This document shows positions 28,745-35,012 of a stretch of DNA of 35,641 bases, piece after piece. The stretch is from positions 1-35,641 of IMG/VR virus record IMGVR_UViG_3300011116_000019; one strand, given 5' to 3'. Positions within the stretch are counted from its first letter, which is position 1. Each line of letters opens with the position of its first letter. Made by a program: the position numbers and the translations under genes. A model generated the notes under the pieces. It saw only the letters and a list, made by a program, of their open reading frames with translations, searched no databases and had not been told where the DNA came from. Origin of the DNA: a virus.

Positions 28745-29460
28745 CAGGTTACCGCCTGTCTAAACTGTCCAGACCTGTAAGCATCTTGACGCTCCATACC
28801 ATCGCCCAAACGCTTCGCCAACGCAAGTGCTTCTTTGAATTTGGTGTCGTACAACGAGATGATGTCTTGCTCACCCTTCATAAAAGTGTACGCCTCCACC
28901 AAAGAGCTGTAGAGCAAAACAGAATCAAAGTTGTCGCCCAGCCATGTTGTGTTTGCAGTGGTGATGGACTCTGGGTAGTAATAGTAGTGAAGCTCAACGT
29001 AATACGCGGCATCAGGTGTTGGGCCAAGAATAATTGATAGCTCATTGGTGATTGCTGAACTAACAATTGTTGGGCCAAACAGCGCATAGTATTTTGGCTC
29101 GCCTGTGTCATTGGGGCTTGGGTACGCTTGGCGAATGAAGTTCACATCCTTGTTGAGCAAATACTCGAACGTGCCTGTATCCAGATTTCCGCCAGTCACA
29201 CCTGTTACCAACGCCAAAGAATACACCGCAAGAAAATCATTTGGCAATGACACATATTTGTTGTTTGCGGTGATGGGTGTGTACTGATTCTTCCGAAGCG
29301 ACGGAAACTGAATCATGTTGTAAATGCGTTGTTCAGCCTGCTCAATGAATCGATTGATCTGAGTGGTTGAGTCCTCAGTCGATCCATCAGCAAGATATAC
29401 GTCGGGGAACTGATTCTCCGTGTATGACTGAATCGCAGTTACAAGCTGGCTGTAATTCAT
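28744..29460 (-). CDS. Head-to-tail adaptor-like protein
   Basis: A 238-residue protein. The N-terminal half is helical (YSQLVTAIQSYTENQFPD, TTQINRFIEQAEQRIYNMIQ) followed by LPNDFLAVYSLALV and a beta-segment, with YVELHYYYYPESI and a C-terminal helical part (DSVLLYSSLVEAYTFMKGEQ). This looks like the adaptor/connector family of short-tailed phages (T7 gp11-, P22 gp4-like), which bridges portal and tail nozzle. Its start overlaps the preceding small gene by ATGA. Two adaptor-like genes occur in this window, and this one lacks the inserted module found in the other. Confidence 0.55.
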   Translation of the reverse strand: MNYSQLVTAIQSYTENQFPDVYLADGSTEDSTTQINRFIEQAEQRIYNMIQFPSLRKNQYTPITANNKYVSLPNDFLAVYSLALVTGVTGGNLDTGTFEYLLNKDVNFIRQAYPSPNDTGEPKYYALFGPTIVSSAITNELSIILGPTPDAAYYVELHYYYYPESITTANTTWLGDNFDSVLLYSSLVEAYTFMKGEQDIISLYDTKFKEALALAKRLGDGMERQDAYRSGQFRQAVT

Positions 29461-29657
29461 GCCATCGGGCCTCTAGCCATCACGCCTTTGGTAGCCGCGC
29501 CAGTGCCACGGATTTTGATACCGCTGGTTTTGGTGGGCTTGTAGTCATTGCTGCGATTGTTTGCCTCAGAGACGTTTAGGTCTTTCATGTATTTTTTATT
29601 GTCGGCTTCGCCAACAACAACGGTCGGAACCGTCTTGGGTACTTTGTATGTCGCCAT
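29457..29657 (-). CDS. Small basic protein, function unknown
   Basis: A 66-residue basic protein: MATYKVPKTVPTVVVGEADN, then KKYMKDLNVSEANNRSNDYK and SGIKIRGTGAATKGVMARGP. The glycine/arginine-rich end (GIKIRGTGAATKG) recurs, in my recollection, in small phage head-tail genes. No membrane segment, probably disordered. It overlaps the adaptor-like gene start by four bases and follows the 53-residue gene by one base. It could be a virion minor component or DNA-binding protein. Confidence 0.65.
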   Translation of the reverse strand: MATYKVPKTVPTVVVGEADNKKYMKDLNVSEANNRSNDYKPTKTSGIKIRGTGAATKGVMARGPMA

Positions 29658-29658
29658 G

Positions 29659-29820
29659 TTATTTACCCCGTCCAGAGCTACGTTGGTTCATTACCTTCGC
29701 CATATTGCGACCATACTTGAGCATATCGGCATTTGTTTTACCGCCAGCGCGAAGTTTGGTTGGCTTTTGACCGGGGTGCATGTTTTGCTCATGCTTGCGA
29801 ACTGCTTTCTTTGCGTCCAT
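29659..29820 (-). CDS. Small basic protein (53 residues)
   Basis: A 53-residue reading frame from the ATG at 29820, with TAGGAG six bases upstream, ending at TAA one base before the next gene's start. It reads MDAKKAVRKHEQNMHPGQKP, then TKLRAGGKTNADMLKYGRNM and AKVMNQRSSGRGK. It is strongly basic and predicted disordered, fills an otherwise empty 170-base gap, and fits the operon spacing. Function unknown; its charge is consistent with a minor virion or DNA-binding protein. Confidence 0.75.
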   Translation of the reverse strand: MDAKKAVRKHEQNMHPGQKPTKLRAGGKTNADMLKYGRNMAKVMNQRSSGRGK

Positions 29821-29829
29821 TGTTTACTC

Positions 29830-30255
29830 CTAAGTTACGCTTGCCGTTACTGTACCAAGTTCTACCGCCAAAACCAAATTGTTTGGTGTTAAATCGGTGT
29901 CAAAAAATGATGCCCCACCTACTGGGTTCCAGCCCCATTGAAAGATTCTGCTGCCGCCTTCTACTGTTCCTGTACCCAATGGGCCATTGCCCGTTGGAAC
30001 AATCTGCAATCCGCTTGTTCCTGACAGCACGTAGCTTCGGTCGGGGCGGGGGTTTCTCAGCGCCTGTGGGTCATCCACGGGCCACATGCCCAACTGCAAC
30101 TGCGGATGGTCAGGATCCCAGCATTCCGGGCAAACAAGCAAATCGTACTTCTTCGTCTTGATGATCTCAGTCTTCAAAACCTTCAGTTGAAATCGTTGCC
30201 CGCAGCGATCGCATTCCGAGATCGCATGTTTACCGGCAGCAAACCTATTACCCAC
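29830..30255 (-). CDS. Zinc-ribbon virion-region protein
   Basis: A 141-residue protein with a GTG start backed by GGAGG five bases upstream. Residues 15-18 (CDRC) and 42-45 (CPEC) form two Cys pairs of a zinc ribbon: NRFAAGKHAISECDRCG and KYDLLVCPECWDPDHPQLQ. The middle is RSYVLSGTSGLQIVP and the C-terminus a hydrophobic beta stretch (FQWGWNPVGGAS, LVLAVELGTVTASVT). The N-terminus is a likely metal-bound fold. I believe related proteins occur in many environmental phages in the head-tail region. Role unknown; structural or assembly function inferred. Confidence 0.72.
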   Translation of the reverse strand: MGNRFAAGKHAISECDRCGQRFQLKVLKTEIIKTKKYDLLVCPECWDPDHPQLQLGMWPVDDPQALRNPRPDRSYVLSGTSGLQIVPTGNGPLGTGTVEGGSRIFQWGWNPVGGASFFDTDLTPNNLVLAVELGTVTASVT

Positions 30256-30257
30256 AC

Positions 30258-31190
30258 TTACCTCCCAATGTAGGTTTGGCGGGGCACAAGCCGCAGGGCA
30301 GCTTTCTCATGATCTTCGTAGGCGGCAAGCTCCCAAGCTTCGTCGTACTGCTGTTTCAAGAATCCAAGACGTTCTGCTCCGGGCGGAATCTTTCCAGCAA
30401 TGTAGTACGACAGGCCAGCCGCCATGCAAGGGATGAAGCGAAACGGCACGTCCATGATGTTGACACCGCCACCTGCGTCTTGGGTTCGTCGCAAGCGCCA
30501 ATACACCAACTGATACTGCTGGGCATTGTCTGGGGTTGGCCAAACGGTGACTGCTGGGACTTGCTGCCAATAGACTGTTGTGCCATTTGCATGGCTTGCC
30601 GCCGTGGTGTTTTGCTGGCCACGGAAGCAGTTGTACAAAGTGTTGCCTGAGATATAGCTGTAATTGATGATCTCGTTGTCGATCTTTACAAACCCGGCGG
30701 CGGGAAGTCCAACCACAGAGTCCAAAGTGACCTGCGTTGCGTCTATAGCCATTCCACCTACTTGGCTGATTGCCAGTCCTGTGGGCGAAGTTTGGCCGTT
30801 GTACCGCTGAATCCAAATCTGAATGGGTCTGGCTTGGGTGATCTTGTTGGGGATAGTGGCGTAGGTTGAGACGCTGATACGTGTGATAGTGAGATCAGCT
30901 TGAGTTGAAGCCACGTTTGCGCCTGTGCGGATGACATGCTCCAGCAGGTCAATGGTGTCGTCAGGTAATGGGTAAGTGTTTTGCCCCTGCACCAAGTCAA
31001 TCGTACCCTGCTCAATTGTCCACAGATTGATGCCACGATTGGCCCAATCTGCAAACATGATGTTTAAACTGCGTCTGGCTGTACGTAGGTCATACCCGGT
31101 GCGCAACTCGCCACCGGCGCGTTCAAATGCCTCCTCGACCAACTCAGTAAGGTCTAGGTTAAAGCTGACTGCGCCAGAGGTATTTGCCAT
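30258..31190 (-). CDS. Head-to-tail adaptor-like protein with inserted RG-H-G module
   Basis: A 310-residue protein. The N-terminus (DLTELVEEAFERAGGELRTG, RTARRSLNIMFADWANRGIN) matches the P22 gp4-like adaptor pattern. Residues about 165-205 (VKIDNEIINYSYISG, LYNCFRGQQNTTAASHANGT) are an inserted module also present in the nozzle-like protein. The C-terminal helices (RFIPCMAAGLSYYIAGKIPP, GFLKQQYDEAWELAAYEDHE) complete an adaptor-like fold. It would bind the portal ring. It starts at a TAATG junction after the 77-residue gene. Confidence 0.55.
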   Translation of the reverse strand: MANTSGAVSFNLDLTELVEEAFERAGGELRTGYDLRTARRSLNIMFADWANRGINLWTIEQGTIDLVQGQNTYPLPDDTIDLLEHVIRTGANVASTQADLTITRISVSTYATIPNKITQARPIQIWIQRYNGQTSPTGLAISQVGGMAIDATQVTLDSVVGLPAAGFVKIDNEIINYSYISGNTLYNCFRGQQNTTAASHANGTTVYWQQVPAVTVWPTPDNAQQYQLVYWRLRRTQDAGGGVNIMDVPFRFIPCMAAGLSYYIAGKIPPGAERLGFLKQQYDEAWELAAYEDHEKAALRLVPRQTYIGR

Positions 31191-31423
31191 TATCTAAACC
31201 CTGCTGTTTTCTTTGCCACTTTGGGTGGCTGCTTTACGAATTGTTTTCCGGCTTTTTTGCCCGCACGTTTTGCCCGCGTTGTCGCAGCGTACTCAGCAGG
31301 GCTGAGAGCTTTGATTGCAGCCTCTGGAAGATATCTTTCGCCTGTGTCAGAAGAGCGTTTGCCACTTTTGGTTCTCCACTTTTGGGCAGTCCAATCTTTG
31401 AGGGATTGCTGCGGCGCTTTCAA
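31190..31423 (-). CDS. Small basic protein, DUF5872-like, TTG start
   Basis: A 77-residue basic protein. The in-frame region upstream to 31489 overlaps the neighbouring gene, and the best start is a TTG at 31423, which overlaps that gene's stop as TTGA. The protein then begins MKAPQQSLKDWTAQKWRTKS, followed by RYLPEAAIKALSPAEYAATT and KQFVKQPPKVAKKTAGFR. This matches a recurrent small phage family (DUF5872-like) of lysine-rich proteins. A G-rich ribosome site precedes it. It could bind DNA or sit in the virion. The start codon is uncertain. Confidence 0.65.
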   Translation of the reverse strand: MKAPQQSLKDWTAQKWRTKSGKRSSDTGERYLPEAAIKALSPAEYAATTRAKRAGKKAGKQFVKQPPKVAKKTAGFR

Positions 31424-31698
31424 TCTCTGTACCCCCCGCCAGCAGCCTTGTACTTCTTGGCTACCAACTGTGCTTTCCTCGCTGACCACTGACCTGCGCC
31501 TGTGCCTTGGGTTGCTGCGGCTTTTACCTGAGCCACGATCCGCTTACGAAGACCGGGTTTGGTGTAGTTACCAGCGGCGTTGACTTTGCCACCTTCCGCA
31601 TACATTGCCACATCCTGTGGCTTGTCCTTGCGGCGAATGACTTTTTTCCCCGGCATCTTTGACGGGTTAATCGCTCCCATGCCGCGAGAGGCCATCAT
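31420..31698 (-). CDS. Small basic glycine-rich protein, function unknown
   Basis: A 92-residue protein if it starts at the ATG at 31698 (a second ATG is at 31695); the ORF continues to 31740 inside the upstream gene, which I reject. It reads MMASRGMGAINPSKMPGKKV, IRRKDKPQDVAMYAEGGKVN and a basic end (GTGAGQWSARKAQLVAKKYK). The MYAEGGKV segment resembles similar glycine motifs in neighbouring virion proteins. No known domain. The choice between the two adjacent ATG codons is uncertain. Confidence 0.65.
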   Translation of the reverse strand: MMASRGMGAINPSKMPGKKVIRRKDKPQDVAMYAEGGKVNAAGNYTKPGLRKRIVAQVKAAATQGTGAGQWSARKAQLVAKKYKAAGGGYRD

Positions 31699-31700
31699 GT

Positions 31701-31919
31701 TTACACCATCTTTCCGCGAGTCTTGCCGCGCTGTGCGCATCCATCCGCACGGCTGGAGGCAGTGCCACCACCAGCCTTTTTTACGGGCTTGCCATCAACA
31801 CGAATGTCTTGACCGGGTTGCTCAGGCATGCCCGGCTCACCCTTTTTGAACTTGCGTCCAGCAGATGCGCCGTCAATGTCTTTTGGTGCTTCCTTGTTCT
31901 TTTCCAGATCATCAAACAT
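31701..31919 (-). CDS. Small protein ending in the ADG-GKT C-terminal tag
   Basis: A 72-residue hydrophilic, probably disordered protein with GAGGTG four bases before its ATG. It reads MFDDLEKNKEAPKDIDGASA, then RVDGKPVKKAGGG and ends SSRADGCAQRGKTRGKMV. That last segment recurs in two other proteins of this cluster (31928-32911 and 33687-34010). No catalytic or membrane motif. The short body makes the C-terminal tag its main conserved part. Confidence 0.7.
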   Translation of the reverse strand: MFDDLEKNKEAPKDIDGASAGRKFKKGEPGMPEQPGQDIRVDGKPVKKAGGGTASSRADGCAQRGKTRGKMV

Positions 31920-31927
31920 GATTCACC

Positions 31928-32911
31928 TCAATACATTTTGCAACGGGTTTTGCCGCGAGATGCAATCCCATCAGCGCGTTTGGAAGCAGAAGAAACTTTG
32001 GAGGTCATACCGCCGGAAGCCATCTTCTTGACCATACCACCGCGACGCATTGCGGAGCCTGTGCTGAGCGCATCCTCGTTAAATTCTCTTGGTGTAGATT
32101 TGGGCGGGGGATTTTTGGCTTCGCGTGCGCGACGTTCTGCGGGGGTTTCAAAATTCCTTACGTAGTCAGCGACGCTGCTACCAACAGATTTAAGCTTGTC
32201 GTATGCCGCTTGACGATTTGCTGCTGCTTGTTCAGGAGTTGGAACTCTGCTGCTACCGCTGCTGACTGCGGGTTTTGCGCTTGTGGCGGGGCCTTGGGTA
32301 GCTGTTTTTACAGCTGTTTTTGCTGCATCTGATACTGCATTTTTAACAGTACTTGATTTTGTATCTGTTTGTTTTGCTCCGCCCATAACTGCGGGGCGAG
32401 CGCCACGAGACGTACCAGCTTCCAAATTACTTTTTTCTGGGGCAAGTTTCACACGCTTGTCTGATGGCTCAGATACAAGCTTGCTAGGTTTTGGCGGCTC
32501 ATTTTTTGGTTTTGGTGGCTCATTTTTTGGTTCTGATTTGGAGCTTTTTGGCGGCTCTGGTTTGTTGGGTTTGTCGGATTTGTTATAGCCCGGGCCAAGC
32601 GTAGTTGTGCCGCTTGCGCCAGCTTGATTAAGGCCTTTACCGTAGCCTTCATTGCTGTAGTTTTCGTCGGTAATGTTATATTTTTCAGCGGATTTATCTG
32701 ATCTAGCAATAGTTTCTGCCGGAGTTTCTAATCTATTCTCAGCAGATTTATTCCCAGATACAGCATCTCTTTGGGCTTTTGTACGAGCATCAGACGCATC
32801 TTTTTCTGCCGCAGTTGCAGCAGGGCCTTCTTTGTCTTTGTCTTTGGACATCATATACGCCGCACCCGCAAGTGCAGCAAGCCCAGCTAATCTTCCAGCG
32901 TTTTTTGCCAT
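31928..32911 (-). CDS. Disordered Lys/Pro/Ser-rich virion-region protein with ADG-GKT tag
   Basis: A 327-residue protein with AAGGAG before its ATG. The N-terminus is a short hydrophobic helix (AGRLAGLAALAGAAYMMS). The rest is low complexity, with a Pro/Lys/Glu segment (PKNEPPKPKNEPPKPSK) and many Ser/Thr/Lys. Near the end are RRGGMVKKMASGGM and the tag SKRADGIASRGKTRCKMY at the exact C-terminus. No fold is predicted. It is probably an internal or surface virion protein; the tag links it to two neighbours. Low-complexity composition precludes firm naming. Confidence 0.65.
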   Translation of the reverse strand: MAKNAGRLAGLAALAGAAYMMSKDKDKEGPAATAAEKDASDARTKAQRDAVSGNKSAENRLETPAETIARSDKSAEKYNITDENYSNEGYGKGLNQAGASGTTTLGPGYNKSDKPNKPEPPKSSKSEPKNEPPKPKNEPPKPSKLVSEPSDKRVKLAPEKSNLEAGTSRGARPAVMGGAKQTDTKSSTVKNAVSDAAKTAVKTATQGPATSAKPAVSSGSSRVPTPEQAAANRQAAYDKLKSVGSSVADYVRNFETPAERRAREAKNPPPKSTPREFNEDALSTGSAMRRGGMVKKMASGGMTSKVSSASKRADGIASRGKTRCKMY

Positions 32912-32921
32912 GATTTACTCC

Positions 32922-33503
32922 TTAGCAGTAGGCTTTGCCGCCCTTTTTCATACCCAGCGGTTTAGAACTGGACATTTTGACCATAGTACCTTTAGAGATA
33001 CCGCTTTTTTGAACAGCGTGTTCGCCCTTACCTTTGCTTCCACCGGAAGGAACAGCGCCCATTTTGGCCTTGGTGATACCGCCATGAGCCATCTTGCCCT
33101 TGCCATCTGCGGCAAAGTCGGGAACCATCTTCCCGCCCTTGTTGACCATTGTCATGCCGCCGCCAGCCATTTTCTTCATGCCAGCTTCTTTCATTTCATG
33201 CTTGACCATAGACTTGGGTGCGCCTTTGGCTTTCATAAAGCTGATTTCTTTTTTCATCATTCCCTTGGATTCTTTCATTTCGCCACCTTTTTTAAAGAGT
33301 TCCTGTTTACCTTGATTGGTTTTAGGATTGTTGACTACTTGCCGGTCAGTACGAGTTTTTGACCCACTCCCAAACTTCATACCTTTGCTGGCTTCGCTGA
33401 AGTCTTTACCCACGGATTGTGGGACTCCGGCTTTCTTCGCAAATGCTGGATTGTGTGCCACAGCATCCATGAATTTCTTTTGTTTAAGACTTGTTGCTGG
33501 CAT
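32922..33503 (-). CDS. Basic Gly/Met/Lys-rich protein with DUF3008-like N-terminus
   Basis: A 193-residue protein starting at the ATG at 33503, which gives the N-terminus MPATSLKQKKFMDAVAHNPA, resembling DUF3008 (MPAxSKxQQxxM). An earlier ATG at 33521 would extend further into the upstream gene. FAKKAGVPQSVGKDFSEASK follows. The rest is strongly basic with repeated Gly-Gly-Met and Lys clusters (EAGMKKMAGGGMTMVNKGG, ADGKGKMAHGGITKAKMG) and ends GMKKGGKAYC. It is likely disordered. DUF3008 has no known function. Probable minor virion protein. Confidence 0.65.
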   Translation of the reverse strand: MPATSLKQKKFMDAVAHNPAFAKKAGVPQSVGKDFSEASKGMKFGSGSKTRTDRQVVNNPKTNQGKQELFKKGGEMKESKGMMKKEISFMKAKGAPKSMVKHEMKEAGMKKMAGGGMTMVNKGGKMVPDFAADGKGKMAHGGITKAKMGAVPSGGSKGKGEHAVQKSGISKGTMVKMSSSKPLGMKKGGKAYC

Positions 33504-33690
33504 TGTCGTCTTTCTTACCATTTACAAATCGTTGAACCGTGTCTGTTTCATAAATGCGGATACACATCCATACGATAGTCAACAAAGAACCAATCAAAGC
33601 TACTGTTGGCGTGAGCCACCCCATAACGCTAGTTGCGGCTACTGCCACAGCTGCGCCATCTGTAGTTACCTTTATTTCATGCGTGTTCAT
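33484..33690 (-). CDS. Small membrane protein, candidate holin-like
   Basis: A 68-residue protein starting at the ATG at 33690, which overlaps the upstream stop as ATGA; AAGG lies about nine bases upstream. A short polar N-terminus (MNTHEIKVTTDGAAVAVAAT) is followed by a membrane helix (PTVALIGSLLTIVWMCIRIY, about 29-48) and a charged tail (VNGKKDDNASNKS). It is separate from the main lysis cassette by about 14 kb and lies among head genes. It could be a second holin, an antiholin or a membrane protein for entry; sequence alone cannot separate these. Confidence 0.6.
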   Translation of the reverse strand: MNTHEIKVTTDGAAVAVAATSVMGWLTPTVALIGSLLTIVWMCIRIYETDTVQRFVNGKKDDNASNKS

Positions 33691-34010
33691 ACAAACTTGC
33701 CTTTCGTCTTGCCTTTGGTGGCACAGCCATCCGCTTTGGTGACGTAGCCACCATCTGCGCAGTTCCATGCACGCAAGCTTTTGTTAATCCTCGAATCCGG
33801 ATCGTTGGCGGTCTTGGCGCTCGTAAGCTTCGCTTTCATGCCTTTCATTCGGGCGCAGAAAGAGTCGCGACGTTTGCCGCCCTCTGGCTGGGGACGCTTC
33901 AACCCGGGTTTCCCCGGATTTGCTGCGTTGTAGGAAGCCCGCCCTTTGGCGTTCAGCCCGCCTTCGGGATTCTTCCCTTCCGCTCTTTGCCATGCGGGGG
34001 ACTTAGCCAT
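33687..34010 (-). CDS. DUF6321-like phage protein with ADG-GKT C-terminal tag
   Basis: A 107-residue protein starting at the ATG at 34010; the upstream TTG at 34031 is inside another gene. It reads MAKSPAWQRAEGKNPEGGLN, AKGRASYNAANPGKPGLKRP and KRRDSFCARMKGMKAKLTSA, the pattern of DUF6321, a family I associate with phage virions. The end is GYVTKADGCATKGKTKGKFV, the tag shared with two neighbours. It is basic, without membrane segments. The start overlaps the upstream gene by 8 bases. It may be a virion or DNA-associated protein; the family has no known function. Confidence 0.75.
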   Translation of the reverse strand: MAKSPAWQRAEGKNPEGGLNAKGRASYNAANPGKPGLKRPQPEGGKRRDSFCARMKGMKAKLTSAKTANDPDSRINKSLRAWNCADGGYVTKADGCATKGKTKGKFV

Positions 34011-34311
34011 AAAAGACCATGACGGAGGCAACGGTAGTCACGTCAACGTAAATACCAGAGGTAAACAGCAAGCCTTCGCCGGGGAGCAGTGTGTAGTCTG
34101 CCCCTGTAGTGCCAGCAAAAATGTTGAGCGTCAAACGCGTTGTGCCGCTTGCACCCCCATCTTTAAACACCACTGATCCGGCTGTAGATGCGGTTGGGAC
34201 GATGCGAATGCCTTTGACACGCGCACGTCCAATTGCATTACCAGCTTGGTCGTTCAGTACTCCATCGTCAGTACGTACCGCACTGGCTAGGACGTCAGTT
34301 TGCATTCCCAT
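34003..34311 (-). CDS. Head-associated beta protein, candidate decoration protein
   Basis: A 102-residue protein with TAGGAG six bases before its ATG. It reads MGMQTDVLASAVRTDDGVLN, ARVKGIRIVPTASTAGSVVF and ends LPGEGLLFTSGIYVDVTTVA plus SVMVFYG. It is predicted to be all-beta and compact. It lies two genes downstream of the capsid gene, in the usual position of a head decoration or head-tail protein. I recall similar small proteins in many environmental phages. Exact function unknown. Confidence 0.65.
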   Translation of the reverse strand: MGMQTDVLASAVRTDDGVLNDQAGNAIGRARVKGIRIVPTASTAGSVVFKDGGASGTTRLTLNIFAGTTGADYTLLPGEGLLFTSGIYVDVTTVASVMVFYG

Positions 34312-34324
34312 AGTTGGCTCCTAA

Positions 34325-34873
34325 TCAGGAATCTGCAAACGGTGTGGCAACAGTACCTGTACCCAAAGCAACGCCATTGACCATGTACTTGTTGGCTGCA
34401 AGAGCAAAAATCTGCACCCATGTGCCAGCAACACCGCCGGTCGTGCCGCCGTTGAAGTTGATGAAGTCGTTGGAAGAGCCGTTGGCGGTATAGGCAACCA
34501 AAGCGTTTGAGCTGTCGGTGTCTACACCAAGGATTGTTCCCAAAAACAAGTCGCTGGAACCAGAAGTTGTACCAATCTTTAATGAGCTGGTAGCGATGGT
34601 TGTAGGAACCCAGATTGTGTACACAACACCTTGGTTGTTCAGGGTGTTGGGGTCTTGGCCGGGGCCAGAAGAAGATGGGTTAGCAGAAGTAACAATGGTG
34701 GGCAAAGTCAAAGTGACGTTTGCAGCCAATGTACCGCCAACAGAAATGATGCGCCCACCGTGGTCAGCAGGGGTCAAAGACGTGCTGGAGGTGATTGTGA
34801 CGATAGAACCGGGGCCTTGGTTATACATACCCGCCAATGAGCGGACTGGGCCTTGAAACGTAGTGCGTGCCAT
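34325..34873 (-). CDS. Head-region virion protein
   Basis: A 182-residue Thr/Ser/Gly-rich beta protein with AAGGAA five bases before its ATG. It reads MARTTFQGPVRSLAGMYNQG, TITSSTSLTPADHGGRIISV and has GQDPNTLNNQGVVYTIWVP and KIGTTSGSSDLFLGTILGVD in its middle. It is the first gene after the capsid terminator, and its mRNA would begin in the 139-bp intergenic region. A head decoration or fibre-like virion protein is likely, but no clear family is recognised. Confidence 0.62.
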   Translation of the reverse strand: MARTTFQGPVRSLAGMYNQGPGSIVTITSSTSLTPADHGGRIISVGGTLAANVTLTLPTIVTSANPSSSGPGQDPNTLNNQGVVYTIWVPTTIATSSLKIGTTSGSSDLFLGTILGVDTDSSNALVAYTANGSSNDFINFNGGTTGGVAGTWVQIFALAANKYMVNGVALGTGTVATPFADS

Positions 34874-34897
34874 GTTTTTTCCTTACATGCAAGTTGG

Positions 34898-34944
34898 GGT
34901 GTATCTGTCTGCATGTCGTCAAGCCGGGACTTGTCAGATACACC
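34898..34944. promoter_or_regulatory. Intergenic inverted repeat upstream of the 182-residue virion gene
   Basis: GGTGTATCTG (34898-34907) and CAGATACACC (34935-34944) form a perfect 10-bp inverted repeat with a 27-base spacer. A related TGGTGTATATTG string on the - strand lies closer to the terminator (about 34965-34976). The intergenic region (34874-35012) contains no gene. The repeat could be a 5' leader hairpin or a binding site for a regulator; no convincing -35/-10 pair is visible. Confidence 0.5.
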
Positions 34945-34975
34945 GGATAACCCCGGAATGCCTTCAATATACACC

Positions 34976-35004
34976 AAAAGAAAAAGGGGCACAAGGCCCC
35001 TTTT
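34976..35004 (-). terminator. Intrinsic terminator downstream of the capsid gene
   Basis: On the - strand AAAAGGGGC and GCCCCTTTT (35004-34996 and 34990-34982) form a 9-bp stem with a 5-base loop, followed by a T-rich tail. It lies 8 bases after the capsid stop (35013) and would end capsid transcripts, at least in part. Confidence 0.88.
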
Positions 35005-35012
35005 CCAGTTTA

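Noticed and set aside
30307-30816. A 169-codon - strand frame within the 310-residue adaptor-like gene
   Set aside because: Arg/His/Trp/Cys-rich translation of a shadow frame, no ribosome site, no signal or membrane element, unlike the nested spanin.
32449-32709. An 86-codon - strand frame inside the Lys/Pro-rich gene
   Set aside because: It is a shadow of the low-complexity PKNEPPKP repeat region with no ribosome site.
34960-34980. A TATATT-like -10 box on the - strand between the terminator and the inverted repeat
   Set aside because: A good -35 partner is missing; the only TTG at suitable distance lies inside the terminator stem, so I do not call a promoter.
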